A stretch of DNA of 16,639 nucleotides from Ophiosphaerella korrae (Eukaryota > Ascomycota > Dothideomycetes > Pleosporales > Phaeosphaeriaceae). The position numbers and the translations under genes were made by a program. The DNA is taken from the NCBI GenBank assembly GCA_028456385.1, contig JALNQF010000691.1, forward strand, positions 1-16,639, in the 5' to 3' direction. Shown here in pieces: positions 7,492 through 16,435 of the stretch (the first letter of the stretch is position 1; each line of letters starts with the position of its first letter). The notes beneath the pieces were generated by a model. The model was given only the letters and a program-made list of their open reading frames with translations. It made no database searches and had not been told where the DNA came from.

Positions 7492-9787
7492 CTAATCCTC
7501 GTCGAAAATTTGTAAGACGTTGTCCAAAATGGTAATAACAACACGAGCCTGTAGACCGGCATCTGCCATGTTGTTGCCTGTGTGGGGACCCATGATGGAT
7601 GGCCTAACAAAGTTAATTTCACACTAACAATGGTGGAGAGTAATAACCTACGCCCAGCAGATGCCCAGATTCGCCGTGCTCATGCGATTTACTCCCGAGG
7701 ACTGTTGTACACGATCAAGGTGTAAAGCTAGCGCGCGAAGCGTCGCATAGTTCGGATCAGGCAGGGCGTTGATCAGTGCATGCATCGAATCTCGACGCAT
7801 GGTATCATCGTCGATTCGCGCGGCATCAATAAATTTACCGTAGAATTCTCTCGTGAGAAGAGGGTCAGGCAATTCACGGAAAAATTGTTTTAGCAGGCCA
7901 GCCACGCTGTTGACATCGTGCCGGAACGCCTCTGGGTTGCGAAAGTCGACTTGGGATGCGTCTGAGCGCGGTTAGTGTGAGTCTGAGCTTGCAGCGCTGG
8001 GCACAACGTACCCCTATCAAATAATGCCTTCATTTCTTGAATGTGGGAAGAAGTGCCAGGGATGCGATATATGCCCTCGACCTCAAGTCCAAACAAATCG
8101 ACGGCCTGTATACACTGATAGACAAGCATTGGTACTGGTGAGCCATCCCGCCTGAAAATATCTTCCAGGGTAAGACCAAAGACTGGATCAAGGGGGGGCG
8201 GGTTGGTATTGTATGTGACGCCGCTGCTCTGTTGGGCAGTTGCCTGACCCGCTCGGCCGTGCACGTAGTCGGGCTGGCGGTATGAAGTTTGTGCATCCAA
8301 CGAGTATGCGGGGTTATTGTGTTGCGGAGCTTGTGTGTGCAAAGCTTGCGATTGTTGTGGCGGCTGTGGCGGCTGTGGCGGTTGTTGCGCGTAGCTTGGG
8401 TAATTTGCTGGTGGTGGCGCGGGCTCGGGAGGAAATGTGGGTGGAGGATGCGCATCTGGCTGTGGTAGCGAAAAGGAAGGCGGCGGCTGGCTTTGGATTT
8501 GCGTGGATGTCCGGCGGCCTCCGCCTGTGGTGGGAGACGAGGTTGGGTGTGATTGCGCCACGGCTTGGGTAGGATGCTTGACATATTGCAGGTCAGGTTT
8601 GGTTACTGGTGACTTTGTGGCGTTCTTCAGGATGTATTCGTCGAAATCCTTCTCGTTGTTGATCTGATAGATGAGCTGATTCATGCTAGGTGGCGCCTGG
8701 AGGCTGCTTCCGATGGGCGGCTGTGGGCTGATGACCTGGCCGTTGTTGACGAGCAGCCTTTCGTTGAAGGAGGCATACCACTGCATCTGCATGGTGAGCG
8801 CGGCGTCCGTCTCTTTGATGAGATCAATCATAGCAGCAACCGCCTGCGGGCGGGTCGTCGCAACCAGCTCCTTGCGCGCCTGCTGGGCAGCCTGGACCTT
8901 GGCGGCATAGTCGTGGTCAGCAGCCTGCGTCTTGCGCAGCAAGTCCTCCTCGTGCTGGGCCGCCGACTTGGGGCCCTTGAGGCCAAACTTGCGGCCGGCA
9001 GCCGTGTCGCCCGTCTTGACGCGATCGAGGTCGTCGGCGAGCTGGTCGTACTTGGCCTTGGCCTTTTCCGCCAGCTTCTCGGCGTCGTGGACCTTGTTCT
9101 CGGCGGCCAGGCCCTGCTGCTTCCATGTCTTGCGGCCCGTGTCCATCTTGTTGGCTAGCAGCAGCAGCGTCTCGTGCATCGAGTGCAGGGCGAGCCCGAA
9201 CTGGGTGCCATTTTCGGCGATGCGCTCGTTGGCGTGCAGGACGTGCTCGAACTGGGTCGCGTACGTCTCGTGGCGCGACTCGGGCTTGCGCAGGCCGTCG
9301 AGCGTCAGGCGGCTCAGCTTCTTGAGGCTGGCGGCGTGCTCTTCCTCCAGGGCGCCGCGGCGCTTGAGGAAGCTGGCAAAGTCCTGGGAGGGGGGTTAGT
9401 GGACTGTGTACAGTTCAAGCAGGGCGAGGGGCAGTCTACCCGGGCGCTCGCGATGCTGGCCTTGAGCCGGTTCAGGAGCGTGGCCACGCCCGTGTCCGAG
9501 TGGAGGAGATCGTGCACGCGCTGCTGCGTCAGCGTGTCTTGCGCCTGCGTGTCTTGCGTGTGCGTGTCTTGCGCAGGCGGTGCAGGCACCTCGGTTGGCA
9601 GCTCAGTTGGCAGCTCAGTTAGCGGGCCGCCGTCGCCTGGGGGCGCCGTAGTAGAGTTGAAGTCGGGGTTGAAGTCGGGGTTGAGGCTGTCGCCTGTCGT
9701 GGCTGTTGCGCCTGTTGCGCCTGTTGTTGCTGTCGTGCCGGTCATGCCTGTTGTCGCTGTTGCGCCTGTTGTCGCTGTTGTGCCCAT
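7492..9787 (-). CDS. Rgd1-type F-BAR and RhoGAP domain protein, 4 exons
   Basis: A GTPase-activating protein for Rho GTPases; yeast Rgd1 acts on Rho3/Rho4 at sites of polarised growth. Exons on the - strand are 9787-9440, 9383-8012, 7961-7652 and 7603-7492 (stop TAG), with GT-AG introns of 56, 50 and 48 bp. All joins keep frame, giving 713 residues, a little longer than yeast Rgd1. Domains: a low-complexity N-terminus of Thr/Gly and TELP/TQDT repeats (1-85); an F-BAR membrane-curving coiled coil (about 88-360, with GVATLLNRLKASIASAR and LKRRGALEEEHAASLKKLSR); a Pro/Gln-rich linker (about 395-500); and a RhoGAP domain (about 518-713). The RhoGAP keeps its likely arginine finger in EGIYRIPG (Arg556), the KQFFRELPDPLL helix and the NLGICWAPS loop that spans the last intron. 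The start at 9787 is the first ATG of the frame, and the weakly conserved N-terminus makes it the least certain part. Intact core gene. Confidence 0.93.
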
Positions 9788-10329
9788 GTGTGCAGCTGCC
9801 TGGAGCGAGGTTGGAGATGTCTAGCCGGTACCCTGTTACCTACGTAGTGCCCACGTAGTACCTACGCAGTACCGGGCTGTCTAACCAGCACCTACTTATC
9901 TAACCTGCATCCACTTGTAGCGGAGCAACCGCTGTAGCAGAACACCATTGTCTTCTTATATATAATTATACAACAATATTTTTCCGCGACGCCTTGGCTG
10001 CCTGCCAAGTCTTTATTCCTGTGCCTGGCTTTGGGCCATTTACACCCCCCGCACCGTCGCGCCTCGCCAAGAGCGCCTCGCATATACAGCATTCGCACCC
10101 GGTTCGACCTATCACGCCAGTGGTTGTAGGATATCCTCGGGCCCCGCCAATGCCAATGACCGAGATTCCTCGCGTCCAATCGCGCTTCAGAACGAGAGCA
10201 CTACACATCCCCTCTTTGACACTCACTAAGCTGGCAACCCAAAGATATATTCGCAACCTCTTTATAGACGCAGATAACACAACTATCCGCTAACCAGCTT
10301 TGCGCGCCTATATTATCTCTCAACACACA
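9788..10329. other. Intergenic: RhoGAP promoter side and 5' flank of a transposase relic
   Basis: The left part is the upstream region of the RhoGAP gene. The right part leads into the transposase start at 10330 and probably contains that transposon's 5' untranslated region. Frames of about 100 codons exist on both strands at 9966-10293 but overlap each other and show no family motif, so I do not call a gene here. Confidence 0.55.
9828..9876. repeat. Cluster of TACGTAGT-like palindromic repeats
   Basis: Within 49 bases the motif CTACGTAGT, CACGTAGTAC, CTACGCAGTAC occurs three times at intervals of about 12-14 bases, framed by GGTAC on the left and GTACC on the right. It lies 40-90 bases upstream of the RhoGAP start codon. 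It may be a regulatory site cluster or a small minisatellite; the sequence alone does not decide. Confidence 0.55.
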
Positions 10330-10455
10330 ATGGCTCAACGCCGCGTTACTAAATTAGCTTCAAATGAAGCAGATATCCAGCTTGCTATCTTCTCAATTGA
10401 ATCAAATCAAATAGGCATTTGCGGCAGCCACCAAGGAGGAATTATAGGAACGTAG
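10330..10455 (+). mobile_element. N-terminal relic of a Fot1/pogo-type transposase
   Basis: An ATG at 10330 opens 41 codons ending at TAG 10453-10455. The start MAQRRVTKLASNEADIQLAI, followed by FSIESNQI, matches the usual opening of fungal pogo/Fot1 transposases, which begin with a short basic stretch and a helix-turn-helix. The next residues diverge, and the bases after about 10420 (CGGCAGCC, then an arginine-rich shadow) suggest a small deletion and frameshift inside the HTH region. Nothing downstream continues the transposase, so only the first tenth remains. It is on the same strand as the C-terminal relic at 4620-5039, but more than 5 kb away and on the far side of two core genes, so it is a different insertion. 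Confidence 0.7.
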
Positions 10456-10578
10456 AGGGGCTGAATGAAGCGCGTCGTGTCACCTAAGTGACATTTTGCT
10501 GAACCGGATGGGGGGAGTGAGGAGGCTTGTTGACAGCTGGAGCAGTGGGATTAGCGCTGACAGTTGGAGCGAGCCTGC

Positions 10579-10861
10579 CTAGCAAACACCGAGATTGTGC
10601 AGTATAGGCGTGGTGAACAATAGGAACGCCGCGCCGAATACGGAACGCAGGATGGTACTTGCTGCCGGAACAGATGTCGCGAAAACGACGTACGTATCGA
10701 CGTCGACGAGATAGTTGGTTAAACTGAGGAATAGCACCACTAGGCCATAGGAAAAAATAGCGGTACCAATGATAGGCACAGTCGAGTGATTCGTTGAGCC
10801 ATTCGTGAAGGTGAGGCGCAGGACGGTACTTGCTGCTAGAACAGATGCCGCGAAAACAACG
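10579..10861 (-). pseudogene. C-terminal fragment of an MFS transporter with internal duplication
   Basis: An open - strand frame ending at TAG/TGA-type stop 10579-10581 encodes VPIIGTAIFSYGLVVLFLSL, then TNYLVDVDTY, a hydrophobic helix with PAASTILRSVFGAAFLLF, and a short tail. That is the look of the last two membrane segments of fungal major facilitator drug/metabolite transporters (a YLVDA-type loop followed by AASxxLRSxFGAxxPLF). The rest of the roughly 500-residue protein is missing. A 44-base block is present twice in the same frame, at 10647-10690 and 10818-10861, encoding VVFATSVPAASTILR and VVFAASVLAASTVLR, with an unrelated linker between. This is a broken, rearranged relic; substrate unknown. 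Confidence 0.65.
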
Positions 10862-12077
10862 CTTCTTTCAGGAAAGCTAATAAAGGAAAATGTATAAAAG
10901 ACTGAGTGCTTTCAAACAGGGGTGGGCAGTTGTTAGGGAAACGCGAGTACTGAGGGCTTATAAGGAGGAGCTACTAAGAAAGGTAGGATGCACAACGGAC
11001 ACAGGCAGGACAAAAGCTGACGGGCCTTCGGGTCGCGAGATACAATCTATAGGAGTGCAGACAGTATTTAGAGTTAGATTACCTACAATTGTTGCTAGGC
11101 TAATGTTATCGGCCTGTTCTAGAAGTGCATGGAGCCACATACACACAGACTAAATTGGCGGAGTTAATCATGGAAGCTGCTTGATCGTCGTTAGAGACTA
11201 GTCCGACGTGGCTTAAAACCAATTCCCTACCTTGGCGGGGTTGTGAAATGTATCATATTAAGAGTGCCTAAACCCGTCACAATTTCGAGCTAGTGCTTTG
11301 CCTGTAGGAGTTTGCTAGCCTCTTACAAGCTCCTCGTTTATAGAATAATATGCTCCCACTTTAAATATGTACACCAAGTTTGCTGATATGGGGGGGGGGG
11401 TAAGATAAGAAGGATGCCGTGGTTAGTATATTGTAACAGGTTTGTATATATTACTTCTGTTTATATTACTTCGCGCCCACATCGTTTGCGGTTGAAGAAA
11501 TATCCTTTTATGCAACCCTCGCTACAAAAATAAGGAGGAAAACACTTGGAAATTTGCAGCCTGCGAAGTAACAAGGCGGATCCCTCGGCGTCTGAACATG
11601 AATGGTAGTAGTTACGGTGTTCCTTGTCTAGCGCTGGAGAGCACTTTGCATTAGAGCTTAATTATGGTGCTCGTAGGGAGGCAAAGATGGGTTGGAAAAG
11701 TAATAGCATTTACAAAATGCTAGATCTTAAACTGGCGAGTACAATTGGTTTCTGGTTTTATATATTGATTTGTTCTCAGCAGGTTTTAGCAGGTTAATAG
11801 AGCATTCCCGTCATTATTGTACAATATATCCAAGAGCGTGGTCCAAGGAAGGTAGTGGGTTGGTGTGCGGGTCGACGTAGACCTTACCCATCGTGGGCAG
11901 CAGCTTAATTGGATGCAGTCCTGATTCGCCCAATTCGAGTGCGCTATAGATTATTGGGATGCGATCCTCGCTCTTTGCTCACCCGATAAAAGCCGAAGTC
12001 TGAAGCGAGTGGGTGACGTAGAAGCTGGGCATATTACTCTATTCGACTACAAGCATATCTAACCACCTCACGAAATC
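10862..12077. other. Long non-coding stretch, no gene supported
   Basis: About 1.2 kb of moderately AT-rich DNA. The only frame of note, 87 codons at 10890-11153 on the + strand, has no recognised motif and a mirror frame of similar length on the other strand, so I treat it as chance. A run of 11 G lies at 11390-11400. The final 100 bases probably represent the old promoter and leader of the phosphotransferase relic that starts at 12078. Confidence 0.6.
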
Positions 12078-12613
12078 ATGGCTCTCCGATACGACACGGC
12101 CACTGAGGATGAAATCGTCTGGCATTGTTTACGTTCTAATCCGAACCGAGACGTAATTTAGTAAACTTGAAGGAGGACTTTCAATTGATAGAATTTGAGA
12201 AGATGCTGTTGTGAAGTGTGGATTCGGCGTTACTGCATTCGAGGCCCGAAACTAACAGCAGGCATACGAGATGAACGGTTCCGGAGTTGCACGGATTCCA
12301 CAGGTCTATTGTTTCTTTGCCTGTGGGTAGAATGACTATATTACCACGGAATATGTCAACGGCCAAGCGCTGTCCTCGGTTGGAGATCCCAAATATTCTA
12401 GTGCTAGAGGATAGGTCTCTTTGCTTTATTGACTGGGCATCCGCTGGGTTCTACCCTAGGCTATTCGGAAGGTGTACTTTGAAACTCAAGACAAGGAAAG
12501 GTGATAACTAGAGTGCAAAACTCCTTGAGCTATTGGATAATCTTGATGAAGGCGAGAAGTCTCAGGCTCAGTTGTTGGAACACACTTACTATCTCGGGCA
12601 GAAATACATGTAG
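12078..12613 (+). pseudogene. Phosphotransferase (APH / protein-kinase-like) relic with the catalytic loop deleted
   Basis: Pieces of a fungal APH-family (aminoglycoside/choline-kinase-like) protein follow in order on the + strand. They are a start ATG at 12078 with MALRYDTATEDEIVWHCLRS; a broken segment with in-frame stops and frame changes that still reads EDAVVKCGFGVTAFEA; GVARIPQVYCFF near 12270-12315; the hinge-like TTEYVNGQALSSV at about 12340-12380; then, after a frame jump near 12390, NILVLEDRSLCFIDWASAGF, the activation-segment (DFG-equivalent IDW) part; and the tail LLELLDNLDEGEKSQAQLLE ending at TAG 12611-12613. Intact relatives have roughly 80-90 more residues between the hinge and NILVLED, including the HxDxxxxN catalytic loop; here only the N is left. 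The damage is stops, frameshifts and one deletion, not RIP. Natural substrates of these fungal proteins are unknown. Confidence 0.8.
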
Positions 12614-12644
12614 TAAGTATATTGCTATCAGCACGCCCTCTATC

Positions 12645-13684
12645 TTATGCCCTGCTCCTGGTAAACTGGAAAAGGGTGAAAATCAAACTCGATATATTCA
12701 TGTTAGATATAATAATAGATTGGATACTATCAAATATTATATTTGAGAAACTTGCATTGTTCTGGGTATTCTTATAGATAGCTTGAAAGAAGGTTATGGG
12801 TGCCTTGTTGTCGCCTGGCTGCTTCATCTCAAGTAGCCAAAGTCCCACTTTTCCGGTCAACTGAGAGCCCTGTTGAATTCTACCTTCGGGTAATGAGCTA
12901 ATTAATGCGCCACTGTACTTCACTTGTATATAATTTTCACGGACACATGGTCTTTTGTGAATCCTTAAGATGGCTTGAGTAGAAAGATGTTCCCCTTTGA
13001 TATCATCCTCGAGTTTATATTGCCTCGTCATTAATCCAAACATGTTGCATTGCGATTCTTGTTGGGTTGTCTGGATGGGAGAGTAGGTTTGTCTCAGTGA
13101 TATCATTCCAGTTCTTCAATTTATCAAAGGATGTTGCCATTGGACCATGGATAATATCGTATTGAGCGCGAATCCTCGAAAGATTCCTTGGATACAGACC
13201 CCCTTGCCTTGAATAGAAGATAAGTTGCTTATATTCGGAGTCTTCCAGGTTAAGGTTCCACATATTAATTTCTCTGAAGTGGCTGGTTAGGGAGGATAAT
13301 CTGGTATTCCTCTGCTTTGAAGACGCCACGGATACGTGAGCTGATGCCTGCATTGCGCATTTGCTGGCCCCACTCATCGAGACTGCTGTCAGCAGGACAG
13401 TAAATGTCAATGTAAACCATGGCTAGCTGGAAGATATCTTGACCCAATCTTTCAGCTTCTTCTGTGTTCGGTGCCCAGTATTGCCACATCACAGCTGCGC
13501 GTTCTGGAGTAAAGCCGAGGAATTCAAAGGCAGCAGCAGAATTTCCATGAGTTGGGGTTTCGATAAACATTGTACTTTGGGGAGTAGAATTGTCTTGGGA
13601 TCTCGATCCGCCAGACCCTAGCAGTATCAGCAGTTCACGTAAGATCTGCCGTTTTCCGTCGCGTTCGGTGCCAAGGAGTGACAT
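12645..13684 (-). pseudogene. Unrecognised gene in three successive frames (frameshifted or unusually spliced)
   Basis: On the - strand three frames follow one another with little overlap: 13684-13265 (139 codons, from ATG, with ETPTHGNSAAAFEFLGFTPE and a Trp-rich helical part), about 13262-13015 (MWNLNLEDSEYKQLIFYSRQ, then AQYDIIHGPMATSFDK), and about 13030-12645 (KLEDDIKGEHLSTQAILRIH, then GKVGLWLLEMKQPGDNKAP). Each looks like natural protein, and each shift is the same +1 step. The first could be removed by an intron instead: CTAAC near 13286 followed by CAG could serve as branch and acceptor with a donor GTATCC at about 13336, though the acceptor would have to skip the first AG. The second shift has no credible splice sites. 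I do not recognise the family, and no function is proposed. It could be a decayed gene or a sequencing-error-affected one. Confidence 0.5.
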
Positions 13685-13700
13685 TGTCCGGGGGCTGTCG

Positions 13701-13743
13701 AGAGCTGATTAAAAGTTGCACAGAGCTAATTAAAAGTGTGCAG
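13701..13743. repeat. Two-copy 21-bp tandem repeat
   Basis: AGAGCTGATTAAAAGTTGCAC at 13701 is followed directly by a near copy (AGAGCTAATTAAAAGTGTGCAG) at 13722. It sits 17 bases upstream of the start of the unrecognised - strand gene, so it would lie in that gene's leader or core promoter. Confidence 0.75.
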
Positions 13744-13889
13744 AGAGCAGCCTTCTTATCTGGAGCGGCAATGCGCTAGGTGTCCATGGCGCCGATGCTA
13801 CGGCGCAGCGGTGGCCCACGGCGTCAAACGCCAACCAGAAGCCGTAGGTATCCGTCGACCTCTTCCTCCCATTCTCGGGTTATCGGCAC

Positions 13890-13909
13890 AACTCGGACGA
13901 TTCCGAGTT
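13890..13909. repeat. 8-bp hairpin
   Basis: AACTCGGA and TCCGAGTT form perfect 8-bp arms around a 4-base loop CGAT. No flanking gene end is close enough to call it a terminator; its role is unknown. Confidence 0.5.
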
Positions 13910-14510
13910 TCTGTGCCTGCAGGCGATGCAGGCCGACGCTCGGTCCTGGGAGCGGCGTGAAATAAAAAGAGGGCAAAGGGGGAGAGCAGGAGGAGACAAG
14001 TGCAAGATTCCAATATGGATTTATTCTCTATTTATTGTGGATTGGAAACTACAGAAACAATCGATTGTATTGAGTGAGTTGATCAGGCTCCTGCCCAAGT
14101 GTAATCGGATACAAAGCCAGTCTGTTTACTCTCCCGCAACACTATTCTATTGTTCTCGCGAGAAAACGCAAATATAGAGGGGGCCGGGGGCCTTGCAGGC
14201 GAGAAAGGCGCCGGCCCGGTCCGGTGTGGAGGGCCGCATGCACGCCTCCCGCATGTACATACGCCACCGCAACGCTGGGTTTTATTTTTAGATGCGCACA
14301 AATTGATATCTTTCTGCTCGTCTTGTGATTTGCTAGAGCCCAACAAGTCATACCATGTGCCTGTCCTCTTTTTTTCGTTTTTCTCTTGCAGTGGTTGAGC
14401 CCATGGCCCTTGCAAGGCCGCAACGTCGTGTTACGTGCATCTTGCGCTAACAGCTCCCACAACAACTGGTTTCACGCGCAACCAACTCCGTGACTTGTGG
14501 GGCCCGGACG

Positions 14511-14523
14511 GTATATATATATT
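14511..14523 (+). promoter_or_regulatory. TATA box of the 582-residue protein gene
   Basis: The run GTATATATATATT lies 46-58 bases upstream of the proposed start codon at 14569, in an otherwise GC-rich stretch. The spacing fits a TATA element with a short leader. It also argues against starting translation further upstream at 14490 or 14497, because those starts would place this element inside the coding sequence. Confidence 0.6.
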
Positions 14524-14568
14524 GGTCGTATTCCCACGCCGGGGCACTTCCCCATCCCTATCGCCAAC

Positions 14569-16373
14569 ATGGGCATGGTACACCAAATACGCGTCATCGC
14601 TCGGGTCCCGCCCGGGCCTTCAGGCACATACCGCGCCATAGACGCCCTCGCAATCCCCAGCGACGATCCCTCTTCCGACAAGCTAACGAGTACGACGAAC
14701 TTTCCTGTCTGGTTCCTGCATGCACTCGGCTAACGCGTTTGGTAGTTGCAAGCCAAGCATTGTCGTTCTTCCAGGCGAACCGCCATCTCATTGACCTCGA
14801 GCTGGCGCGGGCAGAGACGCTGCCCGATGCTCTTTGGGGCCGTCATGTGGGAGAAGAGTATCGGCAGTGCAAAAAAGAGCTGAAAGAAGCTAGAGAGCTT
14901 TTGGAAGCCGGCCAAGGCTCTCTCCTCGAGGTGGATAGGCTGAAGCACAAAACTGCCCGGCTCAAGAAGGAAGGCAAAGTGGCCAGCGTGCCGCAGTTCC
15001 CCGTAGTGCGCACGTGTCTTCTCCTTGCCGCCCTCGCCCACGATAAGCACTCGTTCCTGTTCCGCCTCAGCTTTGAGCCGTGGAACGCAGCACCCGACTA
15101 CGGCGGAGAGTGGATGTGGGAGACGGGCTGCACATTCATCAACCTGACCAACCTCAGCGTCGCCTTTGTGGTGCCTTCGCTCCAGTCGTGCGGCCGGGCC
15201 AGAAAGAGCACCTACGATGGGCTCAAGCTCCGGGCGCTGTCCGGCGAGCAGTACCTGGCGGCGTTTGGCCACGAGCATGAGTACAGGCGGCCGGTACGTG
15301 CAAGTGGCGATGCCGGGCCTGCGTCTATCATGCCGATGAAAACGATCCAGGAGGTCTGGCCCTCGTTTCCGCCTATCTACGAGGACCGGGAAAATGACGA
15401 CGAAGAAGATGACGACTACGCTGCCCAGTCGTATAGCAGCTGTGACGAAATCTTCAGGGACGAGACGCAGCACACCGGCACCGAGGCAAAAAGCGACAAA
15501 ACATGTATTTCCATAGAGGGCCAAGAGCGCAAGCTGGCCGAGATCCAAGAGCTGCTCTCAAACTACACAAAAGCCAAGCTATCGTCGCTCAGATCTGACC
15601 CAGATTTTCCGGCTCTCGTGCACGACTTCGCCCGCGCGAATGCTGAGGCGTTCATTCCCACGTTGCCAGGCACCGTGCCATTGCTCCGGACCGCTCTGGG
15701 TCACCAGCCCTGGGAGCTGTGCCATGTGTCACGGCTTGACCCGAGCTGCTTTCCGGGGCTGCCTGGTGACACGGTTGTCGAGCTGGTACGCGCCGTCGTC
15801 GACGGGAACCGAAGCTTTCTGACTGAAAATGGAAAAAGAGACGAGATGGAGCCCCTGGAGCTGCTGGACGTCTCCTTTAACCGCAGGGTCACGCCCGAGC
15901 ACGTGGCCCGCATCCTAGGCATGACACGGCTGCACGAGCTTCGCTTCTGGGATAACCCGGACTTGGCCAGCGCCGTGCTGGACGGGCGGATTGCCAAGCT
16001 CACAAGCCGCGAACGCTTCCTGGAGCCGCTGCAGCGGCTGGCGGAGTCGCAGGCCGCGTGGCGCCGCAGGCCGGGCAAGGCACGCATCCAGCCCGCGCCG
16101 CCCATGCTGCCGACGCCCGCGCGAATCCGCCAGCTGGTGTGGACGACGCTCAAGACGAAAACAGACACACAGCCGACCGCCGCGGTCGACTGGATGCAGC
16201 TTCCTCCGCCGGGCAGCGTGAGCCTCGCGCAGCTCGACGCCGATAAACTTGCGTGGATCCTACATCCGCAGTTCCACGCCCGCTTGGACGAGGTGGACGA
16301 GAAGGCCCACGTCTTTGCCGAGTCCGTCGCCTTCCCGCTCCACGACGTCTGGGCGGCGCGCGACGAGCTATAG
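14569..16373 (+). CDS. Unrecognised 582-residue protein with coiled coil and acidic tract, 2 exons
   Basis: Proposed exons are 14569-14689 and 14746-16373 (stop TAG), with a 56-bp intron (donor GTACGA, branch-like CTAAC, acceptor TAG). The start MGMVHQIRVIARVPPGPSGT has a good CAACATGG context downstream of a TATA box. Without the intron an alternative 627-codon frame opens at 14490, but its first 80 residues read through the TATA box and look unnatural. Visible features: a charged coiled coil at about 77-116 (CKKELKEARELLEAGQ), a Trp/Asn-rich region at about 145-185 (SFEPWNAAPDYGGEWMWETG), an acidic Asp/Glu tract at about 253-268, and a leucine-rich-repeat-like patch at about 408-450 (LELLDVSFNRRVTPEHVARI, then LHELRFWDNPDL). 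There is no signal peptide, membrane segment or catalytic motif I recognise. Codon use is GC-rich and the frame is clean, so the gene looks functional. It ends about 60 bases before an AT-rich RIP-like block. The family is unknown to me. Confidence 0.8.
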
Positions 16374-16435
16374 TGTGGCTCACCGCCTAGTGCACGCCCC
16401 TACCTAATGCACGTTTTCTCCCCTTAGCCCCCCCC

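Larger units (their letters stand above)
13685..14568. other. Intergenic region and promoter side of the 582-residue gene
   Basis: About 880 bases without a supportable gene. Two short overlapping frames of 60-74 codons at 13736-13965 have no motif. The region carries a small tandem repeat (13701-13743), a short hairpin (13890-13909) and, at its right end, a TATA box, all listed separately. Confidence 0.6.

Noticed and set aside
8932..9824. Long + strand frames opposite the RhoGAP gene
   Set aside because: They are shadows of the F-BAR exon and its repeats, run across the verified intron, and encode low-complexity Val/Ser-rich strings.
9966..10293. Frames of about 100 codons on both strands upstream of the transposase start
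   Set aside because: The two overlap each other almost completely, neither has a motif, and the sequence reads as the 5' flank of the transposon relic.
10890..11153. An 87-codon + strand frame starting MYKRLSAFKQG
   Set aside because: No homology is recognised, an opposing frame of similar length is present, and the surroundings are relics; it is not distinguishable from chance.
14730..15548. A 272-codon open frame on the - strand inside the 582-residue gene
   Set aside because: It lies opposite a GC-rich coding exon where long antisense frames are common by chance, it lacks motifs, and the + strand frame is longer and has promoter and splice support.
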